Source of the DNA: Candidatus Harrisonbacteria bacterium CG10_big_fil_rev_8_21_14_0_10_44_23
GTDB lineage: Bacteria; Patescibacteriota; Minisyncoccia; UBA6257; 1-14-0-10-44-23
Direction of reading: 5' to 3'
NCBI GenBank assembly: GCA_002773475.1
Contig: PFBB01000035.1
Location: 1-15,624, forward strand
DNA length: 15,624 nucleotides
A program made the translations under genes and the position numbers. This document shows, piece by piece, positions 1 through 7,629 of the stretch. Positions within the stretch are counted from its first letter, which is position 1, and each line of letters starts with the position of its first letter. Below the pieces are notes generated by a model. That model was given only the letters and a program-made list of their open reading frames with translations, was not told the origin of the DNA and did not search any database.

Positions 1-3000
1 CTCCTAGTGCGGAATTGATAAGCACTCTAGCGGTCTCTTGGAACGAGGCGGCGGATAGGAAGCTCTCCGTTGAAAGGGCAACTTTAGTAATACCCATCAG
101 CATTTGAGTTGCGCGTGCCGGCATTTTCCCAGCTTTCTTTATCCCTCGGTTAATTTCTTTAAAGCGTGACATTTCGATTATCTCTCCAGGGATTAGCTCG
201 CTGTCTCCAGATTCCTTAACCTTGACTCGGGAGAACATCTGCTTGGCAATAACTTCGATGTGTTTGTCGTTGATGCTGGCACCCTCAGAGCTGTAAACCT
301 CTTGGACTCCTCGAACAATTTCTCTCTGAACTGCCTCGGCTCCATTTATTTCGAAGATGTCTTTAAGATAAATGTTTCCCTCGCAAAGGCGTTGTCCTTT
401 TTCCACCTCGTCACCAACATTAATTAATAGCTCACTGTTTTGTGGGATAGAATATTCTTTAACTTTTACTTTTTTGCCCCCTCCTTCTGGGCGGACACTA
501 ATTATCTTTAGTAGCCCTTCAGTTTGAATATCGGTTACAACTCCCTTTTCTGTAGCAAGGAAAGAACGTCCTTTTGGTGGGCGGACTTCAAAAATTTCAG
601 TAACACGTGGAATACCGTGAGTGATGTCGGCTCCGGCAACTCCACCGATGTGAAAGGTTCTCATGGTTAGCTGAGTTCCTGGCTCACCGATAGACTGGGC
701 GGCAATAACACCAACGGCTTCACCTATTTTGATTTGAGCGTTGCGTCCTAGGTCGAATCCATAACATTTGCTGCAAACTCCATAGAAGGTGTTGCAGGTG
801 AGCGCCGAACGAACCTTGATGCCGTCTAATTCAGATTTATCAATCGCTTCGGCAGTTGGTCGATCAATAATCTCCTTGGCTTTTACTAAAGTCTTTCGGC
901 CATCCTTAATATCTTCAAGGGCGGTGCGGCCAAATAAACGATCGGCGTAGCTTTGATCTAGGTCTTTGTTGTCTTCGCGGAATAGCTCGATGCCTTTCTT
1001 GGTACCGCAATCTTCTTCTCGGATAACGAGATCTTGAGAAACGTCTACTAGTCTTCGAGTTAGGTAACCAGCGTGAGCAGTCTTAAGTGCGGTGTCAGTG
1101 GTTCCTTTTCGAGCACCATGAGTGGAAATAAAGTATTCAAGTGGTCCAAGACCTTCTTTAAAGGAAGCCTTGATCGGAAGCTCGATAATTTCACCTCGGG
1201 AGTTTTGCACTGGTCCTTTTAGACCGGTAACCTGAGTGGCTTGAGTCCAAGAACCGCGTGCTCCAGAGTTGATGATAGAGAAAACTGACCCGTCCTCAAG
1301 AAGAGCTTTTGGAACTAAGTCAGCAATCTTTGCTTTGGCATCGTGCCAAATTTGAACTACGCGAGCATAACGTTCTTGGTTGGTTAGAAGACCTTCGTTG
1401 TATTGACCGCGAACTTTTTCAACTTCTTCTTCGGCGGCCTGCATAATGCCCCCTTTCTCCTTTGGAACAATCAAGTCGTCCATACCCCAAGTGATGCCGG
1501 AGCGGGTAGCGTATTCGAAGCCGATATCTTTAATTGCATCTAGATATTTTGGTGCTTCGCCGTTGCCGTAGTCGTGAATTAAGCGAGCGACAATTTTGGA
1601 TAGCTTCTTTTTGGATAGCTCGTCGTTAACATATTCGAAGTCACTTGGAAGAGTTTGGTTAAATAGGATCCTACCAACAGATGTCTCTAGCAAACCAAAT
1701 TCTCGACTGTAGACTTTAACTAAGGCGTTGACGTCAATAAGGTCAGACTCATAGGCTAAAATAGCCTCATTACGAGTTGAGAAGGCCTTGCCAGTACCTC
1801 TAGCTTTTTTGTTGATTCTGGTTAAGTAGTAGCAACCAAGCACGATGTCCTGGGATGGATATACGATTGGGTCACCGCTGGCTGGTTTTAATAGATTGGC
1901 GGTGGAGAGCATAATTTCTCGGGCCTCCCTTTGAGCCTCGACTGACAGTGGAAGGTGGACAGCCATCTGGTCTCCATCGAAGTCAGCGTTAAAAGCAGAG
2001 CAGACCAATGGGTGGAGTCGAATGGCTAGATCTTCAACTAGTTTTGGCTCAAATGCCTGGATACCTAAGCGGTGCAAAGTTGGGGCACGGTTGAGCAAAA
2101 CTTTTCTGTCCTTGATAACTTCTTCTAAAATTTCCCAAATTTCTGGACCGGCTTGTTCGATTAATTTGTTGGAGTTTTTAACGTTGTGCGCCATTGCTCG
2201 GTCAATTATCTGGGCGATAACGAAAGGTCGGAAAAGCTCGAGAGCCATTTTCTTTGGCAATCCACATTGGGATAGTTTGAGCTCTGGACCAACAACGATA
2301 ACGCTTCGGCCAGAATAGTCGACACGCTTTCCGAGAAGGTTTTGTCTAAATCGTCCCTGCTTTCCCTTGAGCATGTCAGCCAAAGATCTTAGGGGTCGGC
2401 GCTGGGCGCTCATTTGTTGAGATCCAGAACGAGCAGAGTTGTCGATTAGAGAGTCAACGGCTTCTTGAAGCATGCGCTTCTCGTTGATAACGATAACTTC
2501 GGGAGCCTTGAGGTCCATTAGCTTCTTGAGCCGGTTGTTTCGGTTGATAACGCGGCGATATAGATCGTTTAAGTCAGAGGTGGCATAGCGTCCACCATCA
2601 AGGGCGACCATCGGACGAAGATCTGGAGGAAGTACCGGTAAAACGGTCATGATTATCCATTCTGGACGCATACCGTTTTTGTGCATGGAGCTAACCATCT
2701 TTAATCGCTTGTGCAATTTAATCTGCTTAGCAGAGTCAACTTTTTCTCTCTCGGCTTCTTTCTCTAGCTCCTTAACTAATTTCCCAAGATCAATGTTTTC
2801 TAAAATTCGGCGAATTGCTTCAGCGCCAATACCAGCTCGAAAAACATTGCCAAATCGAGAAGATAGATCGTGATACTGCTGTTCGGATAGTACTTGAGCA
2901 ACCTGAAGAGACTCGATCTCTTTTTTGGTGGCGCTCATAGCGTCTTTTAAGTCTTCTATTTCAACGTCTTTTTCAGAATCGATAGTTTTCTTGCGGCTCT

Positions 3001-3487
3001 TAAATTCACTCTTTAGCTGATCTAGAGCTTCTTTGCGCTTGGCTTCGTCAACCTCAGTAACAATGTAGGCGGCGTAATAGATAACCTTTTCAAGTCGAGG
3101 TAGAGAAACATTTAAAAGTAAACTTAGTTTGGAGGGGATGTTTTTGAAGAACCAAATGTGAGCGACTGGAGCGGCTAGAGAGATGTGGCCCATTCTTTCT
3201 CGACGAACGGCAGAGCGAGTAACCTCAACTCCACATTTGTCGCAGACTACTCCTTTGTAGCGGATGCGGCGATATTTCCCACAATAACATTCCCAGTCTT
3301 TGGTTGGGCCGAAAATTCTTTCGGAAAATAGCCCGTCCTTTTCTGGTCGTTGAGTTCGGTAGTTGATGGTTTCTGGTTTGATGACCTCACCAAAAGACCA
3401 AGCCATTATGTTTTCTGGGGAAGCTAACTTAAGTCGAATAGAAGTGAAGTCAGCTGGTCGGTTTTGCGTTCTGTTGTTGTTTTGCAT
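1..3487 (-). CDS. rpoC: DNA-directed RNA polymerase subunit beta' (partial, C-terminus outside window)
   Basis: This is the largest subunit of core RNA polymerase; with RpoB it forms the catalytic cleft. I translated it directly: it stays open for 1162 codons and leaves the window at position 1. The N-terminal zinc site is visible as C67, C69, C82 and C85 in CYCGKYRRIRY...VCDKCG. The Mg2+-binding catalytic motif NADFDGDQMAVH gives D502, D504 and D506. Further in are the second zinc-site cysteines (EEDCGT, then TCNTFYGVCSKCYG) and the trigger-loop segment GEAVGVIAAQSIGEPGTQLTMRTFH. The sequence ends in the conserved SAASFQETARVL stretch, so only the distal C-terminus is missing. The ATG at 3487 lies 18 nt after the rpoB stop, in the usual rpoBC order, with no Shine-Dalgarno sequence before it. 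Identity is certain; only the downstream length is unknown. Confidence 0.98.
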   Translation of the reverse strand, partial: MQNNNRTQNRPADFTSIRLKLASPENIMAWSFGEVIKPETINYRTQRPEKDGLFSERIFGPTKDWECYCGKYRRIRYKGVVCDKCGVEVTRSAVRRERMGHISLAAPVAHIWFFKNIPSKLSLLLNVSLPRLEKVIYYAAYIVTEVDEAKRKEALDQLKSEFKSRKKTIDSEKDVEIEDLKDAMSATKKEIESLQVAQVLSEQQYHDLSSRFGNVFRAGIGAEAIRRILENIDLGKLVKELEKEAEREKVDSAKQIKLHKRLKMVSSMHKNGMRPEWIIMTVLPVLPPDLRPMVALDGGRYATSDLNDLYRRVINRNNRLKKLMDLKAPEVIVINEKRMLQEAVDSLIDNSARSGSQQMSAQRRPLRSLADMLKGKQGRFRQNLLGKRVDYSGRSVIVVGPELKLSQCGLPKKMALELFRPFVIAQIIDRAMAHNVKNSNKLIEQAGPEIWEILEEVIKDRKVLLNRAPTLHRLGIQAFEPKLVEDLAIRLHPLVCSAFNADFDGDQMAVHLPLSVEAQREAREIMLSTANLLKPASGDPIVYPSQDIVLGCYYLTRINKKARGTGKAFSTRNEAILAYESDLIDVNALVKVYSREFGLLETSVGRILFNQTLPSDFEYVNDELSKKKLSKIVARLIHDYGNGEAPKYLDAIKDIGFEYATRSGITWGMDDLIVPKEKGGIMQAAEEEVEKVRGQYNEGLLTNQERYARVVQIWHDAKAKIADLVPKALLEDGSVFSIINSGARGSWTQATQVTGLKGPVQNSRGEIIELPIKASFKEGLGPLEYFISTHGARKGTTDTALKTAHAGYLTRRLVDVSQDLVIREEDCGTKKGIELFREDNKDLDQSYADRLFGRTALEDIKDGRKTLVKAKEIIDRPTAEAIDKSELDGIKVRSALTCNTFYGVCSKCYGFDLGRNAQIKIGEAVGVIAAQSIGEPGTQLTMRTFHIGGVAGADITHGIPRVTEIFEVRPPKGRSFLATEKGVVTDIQTEGLLKIISVRPEGGGKKVKVKEYSIPQNSELLINVGDEVEKGQRLCEGNIYLKDIFEINGAEAVQREIVRGVQEVYSSEGASINDKHIEVIAKQMFSRVKVKESGDSELIPGEIIEMSRFKEINRGIKKAGKMPARATQMLMGITKVALSTESFLSAASFQETARVLINSALG

Positions 3488-3505
3488 ATTTTTGTGTGAC
3501 TTATT

Positions 3506-6500
3506 CTATTCTTTAATTTTCTTAGGTCCACGAGATTCAATTACTGCTCCATCTGGCCCGAGTAATTCGAGATTAAGGCCTAGGGCTTTCAATTCTTTAA
3601 CTAAAACATTGAAAGCGGCTGGAGTTGAGGGACTCTTGATTCGTTCTTGGCGGATAATAGACTCGTAAGCGGCGGCCCGACCCATAACGTCGTCGGACTT
3701 GATGGTCAAAACTTCCTGCAAAATGTGCGGAACGGCATGACCTTCAAGTGCCCAAACTTCCATTTCTCCGAAACGCTGTCCTCCAGACTGCGCTTTACCA
3801 CCAAGTGGTTGTTGAGTAATAAGGGAGTAAGGACCAATGGATCGCATGTGAATCTTGTCTTCAACCAAGTGGTTGAGTTTTAGCATGTAGATTATCCCAA
3901 CGGTCACCTTCTGATCAAATGGCTTTCCGGTGCGGCCGTCAAATAGAACGGCTTTACCGTCCTCTGGTAGACCGGCTGCTCTTAATTCTTTTTGGATATC
4001 TTCCCACTGGGCTCCAGACAGAGCTGGGGTTTGGGCTCGGTAGCCAAGGGTTTTGGCCGCCCAGCCAAGAGAGGTTTCCATGATTTGTCCGATGTTCATA
4101 CGGGAAGCAACACCAAGAGGATTGAGGATGATGTCTACTGGGTTACCGTCTTCGGTGTAAGGCATATCTTCCTCTGGAAGAATTCGGCTAATAACACCTT
4201 TGTTTCCGTGGCGTCCAGCAAGTTTGTCTCCCACGCGAACTTTTCGCAGAGTAGCAACTTCAACTTTAATCTTTTTGATAATTCCCGGATCGAGTTTATC
4301 CCCTCTTTCTCGGGAGAATATTTTGATACCAACAATTCGGCCTCGCTTTCCATGAGGCATTGTTAAACTAGTGTCTTTGACATCTCGGGCTTTCTCTCCA
4401 AAAATTGCTCGGAGCAATCTTTCTTCGGAGGTTAGCTCGCTTTCACCTTTTGGTGAAATCTTACCAACTAAAATGTCTCCGGATTTTACTTCGGCGCCAA
4501 TTCGAATGATGCCTTCTTCGTCTAAGTTGCGGAGTTTGTCTTCGGAAACGTTTGGAATATCTGGAGTGGTTACCTCTGGTCCAAGCTTGGTGTCGCGAAC
4601 GTCGATCTCGTAGTCGTCGATGTGGATTGAGCTGAAGCGGTCTTCTCGAACCACTCGCTCAGATAAGATGATGGCGTCTTCAAAGTTTGATCCAGCCCAG
4701 GAAATGAAAGCAACTTTTAGGTTTTGCCCTAGAGCGAGCACTCCGTTGTCGATTGATGGTCCATCAGCGAGGATGTCTCCTTTCTTAACTTTCTGTCCGG
4801 TGACCACTCGAGCTCTTTGAGAAATAGAAGTGAACTCGTTGGAGCGCTTGAATTTGGCTAGCTTGTACTCGTGCATCCCTCCTTTTCCGGTTTTGCCTTT
4901 TTGAATAAAGATTATGTGGCTAGCATCAACTTCTTTTATCTCTCCATCGGCGGGAGCGGTGATTAAATAGCCAGAGTCGTGAGCAGCTTTTTCCTCCATT
5001 CCAGTGCCAACGTAGGGCGCGTCGGCTTTAATTGCTACCACGGCTTGTCGTTGCATGTTGGATCCCATCAGGGCTCGGTTTGCGTCGTCGTGCTCAAGGA
5101 AGGGAATTAATGAAGTGGCAACAGAAATTGCTTGTCTTGGGGCAACATCAATGAGGTCAACTTTTGCTCGAGAGCAAACCGCTGGATCCCCTTTAATTCT
5201 GGCGCCAACTCGGCTTTCGATAATTTTGCCGTCGGAGGTGAGAGGTGTCCCACCATGAGCAATTCGATATTTTTCTTCCTCGAGGGCATCAAGCCATTTG
5301 ATTTCTTTTGTCACTTTGCCGTCTTTAACTACCAAGTAAGGGGTTTCGATAAAACCTAGCTCATTTAATCGAGCGTAGTTAGCAAGGTGGTTTACCAAAC
5401 CAATGTTTGGACCTTCTGGGGTTTGAATTGGACAAATTCGGCCGTAGTGAGAGCGGTGAACATCTCGAACTTCAAATCCGGCTCGCTCTCTAGTGAGTCC
5501 TCCTGGGCCCATAGCAGAGACTCGGCGTTTGTGCTCAATCTCAGAAAGCGGGTTGATCTGGTTCATAAACTGAGACAATTGAGAAGAAGAGAAAAAGTCT
5601 CGAACTACAGACATCACTGGTCGGGCATTAACTAATTGAACTGGAGTAAGCAAATCAGGATCGAGGGTAGACATCCTGTCTTGAACGATTCTTCGAAGTC
5701 GAGCCATCCCGATGCGGAGACGGTTTTGCAAAAGCTCTCCGGCGGTTCGCACTCGGCGGTTTCCAAGGTGGTCAATATCATCGCCTTCAGCGTCGGCGTC
5801 GAGGTTAAGACGAATAATTTCTTTTATGATAGTAACAATGTCTTTTTGGCTAAGAAGCAAATCTTTTTGCTTCTTGTTGTCTAGGCCGAGACGTTGATTC
5901 ATTTTAAATCGGCCAACACGAGAAAGGTCGTAACGATCATTGCGACGGAACATGCCATCGATCAAGCTCATTGCGTTGTCGGCGGTAGCAAGGTCTCCTG
6001 GTCGAATACGGCGGTAGATTTCGATATAGGCCTCCTCTCTGGTTTTGGCGGTATCTTTTTTGAGAGTTTTTTCGATGTATTTCATTTCTTCCCCAGACAA
6101 ATCTTTAAATGCCTTGAGGATGTCGGCGTCAGTGTCTAGATCAAAAATTCTTAGCAAGCTGGTTACTGGAGCTTTTCGGCGGCGATCAATTTTTACGCTG
6201 ATGCTATTGTCGGCGTCAGTTTCGAATTCTAGCCAAGCTCCTCGGTTTGGGATAATTTGAGCGCCAAAAAGCTTCTTGCCTCTTAATATGTTTAATCGGA
6301 AATAAACTCCAGCAGAACGAATTAGCTGACTGACTACTACTCTTTCAATTCCGTTGATAATAAAAGTGCCGCGATCGGTCATTAATGGAAGGTCGCCAAA
6401 GTAAACTTCTTGCTCTTTTTTAATCTTGGCCTTTTTATTTTCTAGCCGGACATTAACACGAAGAGGAGCCTCGTAGGTGAGGCCCTTAAATTTTGAATAC

Positions 6501-6748
6501 TCTTCGTCATACTTTGGCTCATCAAAATAGTACTCGCCAAAGTGGAGTTCTAGGTCTTTACCGGCATAATCTTTAATAGGAGAAATCTCATCAAACAATT
6601 CTCTCAAACCGTCCTTGAGGATCCATTGATAAGAGTTGGTCTGGATCTCGGCAAGGTCTGGTTGTTCGATGTCTATGCCAGAGTGGGAGGAGAAGTTTTT
6701 GGGCTCTAGACCAGCAGACACGGAGAGGGCATTGGCTTTTTTGAGCAT
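3506..6748 (-). CDS. rpoB: DNA-directed RNA polymerase subunit beta
   Basis: This is the second-largest core RNA polymerase subunit. It is 1080 residues long, compact beside the 1342 of E. coli, which suggests that lineage-specific insertions are absent. Visible landmarks are the rifampicin-pocket region around residues 390-415 (SQLSQFMNQINPLSE, HKRRVSAMGPGG), the TPEGPNIGLVNHL segment, GSNMQRQAV, the catalytic-centre lysines K842 and K850 in VGDKLAGRHGNKGVIS (E. coli K1065 and K1073), and the C-terminal SGGQRFGEMEVWALEGHAV and LTIKSDDVMGR blocks that contact beta'. At the E. coli D516, N518 and E562 positions it carries N396, I398 and Q442, while H406 (H526) and S411 (S531) are kept. The region before the ATG is pyrimidine-rich (CTCCTCACT) without a Shine-Dalgarno sequence. 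rplJ and rplL are not directly upstream; a 480-nt spacer and an AbrB-like gene are. Confidence 0.99.
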   Translation of the reverse strand: MLKKANALSVSAGLEPKNFSSHSGIDIEQPDLAEIQTNSYQWILKDGLRELFDEISPIKDYAGKDLELHFGEYYFDEPKYDEEYSKFKGLTYEAPLRVNVRLENKKAKIKKEQEVYFGDLPLMTDRGTFIINGIERVVVSQLIRSAGVYFRLNILRGKKLFGAQIIPNRGAWLEFETDADNSISVKIDRRRKAPVTSLLRIFDLDTDADILKAFKDLSGEEMKYIEKTLKKDTAKTREEAYIEIYRRIRPGDLATADNAMSLIDGMFRRNDRYDLSRVGRFKMNQRLGLDNKKQKDLLLSQKDIVTIIKEIIRLNLDADAEGDDIDHLGNRRVRTAGELLQNRLRIGMARLRRIVQDRMSTLDPDLLTPVQLVNARPVMSVVRDFFSSSQLSQFMNQINPLSEIEHKRRVSAMGPGGLTRERAGFEVRDVHRSHYGRICPIQTPEGPNIGLVNHLANYARLNELGFIETPYLVVKDGKVTKEIKWLDALEEEKYRIAHGGTPLTSDGKIIESRVGARIKGDPAVCSRAKVDLIDVAPRQAISVATSLIPFLEHDDANRALMGSNMQRQAVVAIKADAPYVGTGMEEKAAHDSGYLITAPADGEIKEVDASHIIFIQKGKTGKGGMHEYKLAKFKRSNEFTSISQRARVVTGQKVKKGDILADGPSIDNGVLALGQNLKVAFISWAGSNFEDAIILSERVVREDRFSSIHIDDYEIDVRDTKLGPEVTTPDIPNVSEDKLRNLDEEGIIRIGAEVKSGDILVGKISPKGESELTSEERLLRAIFGEKARDVKDTSLTMPHGKRGRIVGIKIFSRERGDKLDPGIIKKIKVEVATLRKVRVGDKLAGRHGNKGVISRILPEEDMPYTEDGNPVDIILNPLGVASRMNIGQIMETSLGWAAKTLGYRAQTPALSGAQWEDIQKELRAAGLPEDGKAVLFDGRTGKPFDQKVTVGIIYMLKLNHLVEDKIHMRSIGPYSLITQQPLGGKAQSGGQRFGEMEVWALEGHAVPHILQEVLTIKSDDVMGRAAAYESIIRQERIKSPSTPAAFNVLVKELKALGLNLELLGPDGAVIESRGPKKIKE

Positions 6749-6825
6749 AGTGAGGAGTATAAGTGTTTAAAAGGAGGAGTTTTAAAATTGCCGTTTTGTA
6801 AGCCTATATATTGCTATTACGTCTC

Positions 6826-6831
6826 ATTATA
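6826..6831 (-). promoter_or_regulatory. candidate -10 box upstream of rpoB
   Basis: On the minus strand this reads TATAAT, a perfect match to the sigma-70 type -10 consensus, about 78 nt upstream of the rpoB ATG. There is no recognisable -35 hexamer 16-18 nt further upstream and no extended TGn motif, and AT-rich DNA makes chance matches common. If used, transcription would start near 6818 and give a leader of about 70 nt. Confidence 0.3.
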
Positions 6832-6930
6832 GAGAGAAATCAAACTGGTTTAGAAGAGCTTGAGTCTCTTAACAATAGAAAACAGCCCTAGCATGCGATT
6901 TTGGGCCTATTCACTGTTATTGGATTTTCT

Positions 6931-6956
6931 AAAAAATGAACGCTTTTTGAAGCATT
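6931..6956 (-). terminator. weak terminator-like or attenuator-like hairpin before rpoB
   Basis: On the minus strand AATGCT pairs with AGCGTT (one G-U pair) around a 6-nt loop, followed after two bases by six T residues. That is the arrangement of an intrinsic terminator, but the stem is short and AT-rich. Just upstream (6961-6978) is another small hairpin, ATACAC/GTGTAT with a 6-nt loop. It could end transcripts coming from the AbrB-like gene or attenuate a leader RNA reading into rpoB. Confidence 0.3.
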
Positions 6957-6984
6957 AGCAATACACTAAACGGTGTATCTCTGC

Positions 6985-7013
6985 AAGGTAGCAGAAAGGT
7001 TTAAAAGTGTCAA
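6985..7013 (-). promoter_or_regulatory. candidate sigma-70 type promoter in rpoB upstream region
   Basis: On the minus strand a perfect -35 hexamer TTGACA (7013-7008) is followed by exactly 17 nt and the weak -10 hexamer TACCTT (6990-6985, three of six matches). It sits just after the GC-rich hairpin block and just before the small hairpins at 6978-6931. A transcript from here would carry a leader of roughly 230 nt into rpoB if it passed the terminator-like hairpin. Confidence 0.3.
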
Positions 7014-7156
7014 CCCCAGAAGATTGCCGCAGAGGCAAGCTCGGGCAACTTACGGGGCGGGCCCCGACGGTTCACGGTAGGATAAGCTTTTAGCTTGTAG
7101 CTTGTAAGGGGCGATACTGGAGACATTGCAGACAATGCTGAGATACTGAGGCCTCG

Positions 7157-7178
7157 GCACTATGCCGCGGCATAGTGC
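7157..7178. repeat. perfect 22-bp GC-rich palindrome
   Basis: The half-site GCACTATGCCG is followed directly by its exact reverse complement with no spacer, centred between 7167 and 7168. Another hairpin sequence, GGAAGTCGGACTTCC on the minus strand (7186-7200), lies 7 bp away. Gap-free palindromes of this length can be dimeric protein-binding sites, cruciform-forming DNA or part of an RNA stem; nothing here decides between them. Confidence 0.85.
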
Positions 7179-7228
7179 GGTCATCGGAAGTCCGACTTCC
7201 AAATATGGACTGCTGTGGCTTTATGGGC

Positions 7229-7408
7229 TTAGCGGCTTCTCCAGTCTTTGATTAGGAGTCCCCCCTTCACCCTTTTGACTACTACATTCTGCTTTTCCCT
7301 CCAGCCGAGGTCTCGGATGTACTCTATTGGCAGGGTGACTAGAATGGAGCCGTTACCAGTTTTCATTAATTTGCGAACATTGCGTTCGCTCATTTTTTTT
7401 CTGGGCAT
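7229..7408 (-). CDS. small AbrB/SpoVT/MazE-type swapped-hairpin DNA-binding protein (59 aa)
   Basis: Translating the minus strand from the ATG at 7408 gives 59 residues ending in TAA. Residues 12-57 follow the AbrB/SpoVT-like pattern: RKLMKTGNGSILVTLP, then IEYIRDLGW, a WREKQNVVVKRV strand in place of the usual glycine-aspartate turn, and a final GGLLIKDW strand. Members of this family dimerise through swapped beta-hairpins and bind DNA, either as transition-state regulators or as antitoxins. No toxin gene is adjacent; the neighbours are spacers, mltG upstream and rpoB downstream, so I favour a stand-alone regulator. Residue M6 is an alternative start. The bases before the ATG (ACTCCTTATT) lack a Shine-Dalgarno sequence. 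The family call is good, the function unknown. Confidence 0.85.
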   Translation of the reverse strand: MPRKKMSERNVRKLMKTGNGSILVTLPIEYIRDLGWREKQNVVVKRVKGGLLIKDWRSR

Positions 7409-7427
7409 AATAAGGAGTTAAAATTAA

Positions 7428-7484
7428 AAAGTTTATAAAGTTAAAAGTGGGGCGGGAGGCGAGAGTTGAAAGTTTATAAAGTTA
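7428..7484. repeat. 16-bp direct repeat, two copies 41 bp apart
   Basis: AAAGTTTATAAAGTTA occurs exactly at 7428-7443 and again at 7469-7484. Each unit is itself built from AAAGTTTA-like pieces, and the degenerate theme continues to about 7506 (ACTAAAGTTTAAATA). The copies lie 20-80 bp upstream of the AbrB-like ATG, close enough to be operator sites for that or another regulator, but the low complexity also fits drifted simple-sequence DNA. Confidence 0.8.
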
Positions 7485-7536
7485 GAGTCAAATACTAAAG
7501 TTTAAATATAAATTTGGGGTGAAGATGATAGATAAG

Positions 7537-7576
7537 TTAATTATATAATTTATTATATAATAAATTATATAATTAA
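7537..7576. repeat. perfect 40-bp palindrome composed only of A and T
   Basis: The 20-bp half-site from 7537 (TTAATTATATAATTTATTAT) is followed with no spacer by its exact reverse complement, centred between 7556 and 7557. I checked this by complementing all 40 bases; the symmetry ends at 7536/7577. It contains neither G nor C. It could extrude a cruciform, form a long hairpin in RNA from either strand, or be a dimeric or oligomeric binding site. There is no T tract that would make it a classic terminator. Confidence 0.9.
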
Positions 7577-7629
7577 TCTATATCTGCGTTTTTTAAAAAG
7601 AAATTTAAATCCTCGATTATACCTGCCCC

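Larger units (their letters stand above)
6749..7228 (-). other. 480-nt spacer upstream of rpoB with several hairpins; possible rpoB leader or uncharacterised structured RNA
   Basis: No protein gene is visible here on either strand. The part from 7020 to 7200 is richer in G and C than the other spacers and holds several self-complementary stretches: a perfect 22-bp palindrome at 7157-7178, a 6-bp stem with a 3-nt loop at 7186-7200 (GGAAGT/ACTTCC), a 5-bp stem within CGGGGCGGGCCCCG near 7053-7066, and CATTG/CAATG near 7124-7137. A heptamer (TAGCTTG) is repeated in tandem at 7091-7104. The rest (6749-7000) is AT-rich and carries candidate promoter and terminator elements listed separately. I compared it from memory with RNase P RNA, tmRNA, 6S and SRP RNA and saw no convincing core motif, so no RNA family is assigned. 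Confidence 0.4.

Noticed and set aside
2022..6260. Many plus-strand open frames of 60-124 codons across rpoB and rpoC
   Set aside because: They lie opposite two certain, highly conserved genes, have no recognisable domains and are biased compositions expected from antisense reading of those genes.
7060..7080. GGTTCAC resembling a tRNA T-arm
   Set aside because: No acceptor, D-arm or anticodon arm can be built around it on either strand.
7010..7230. Possible RNase P RNA, tmRNA, SRP RNA or 6S RNA in the GC-rich spacer
   Set aside because: The core signatures I know (such as GAGGAAAGTCCG for RNase P, or the tRNA-like ends of tmRNA) are not found on either strand; only a superficial GGAAGTCCG resemblance is present.
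7428..7484. Direct repeats as a CRISPR array
   Set aside because: Only two short low-complexity copies with one 25-bp spacer, no further units and no cas genes nearby.
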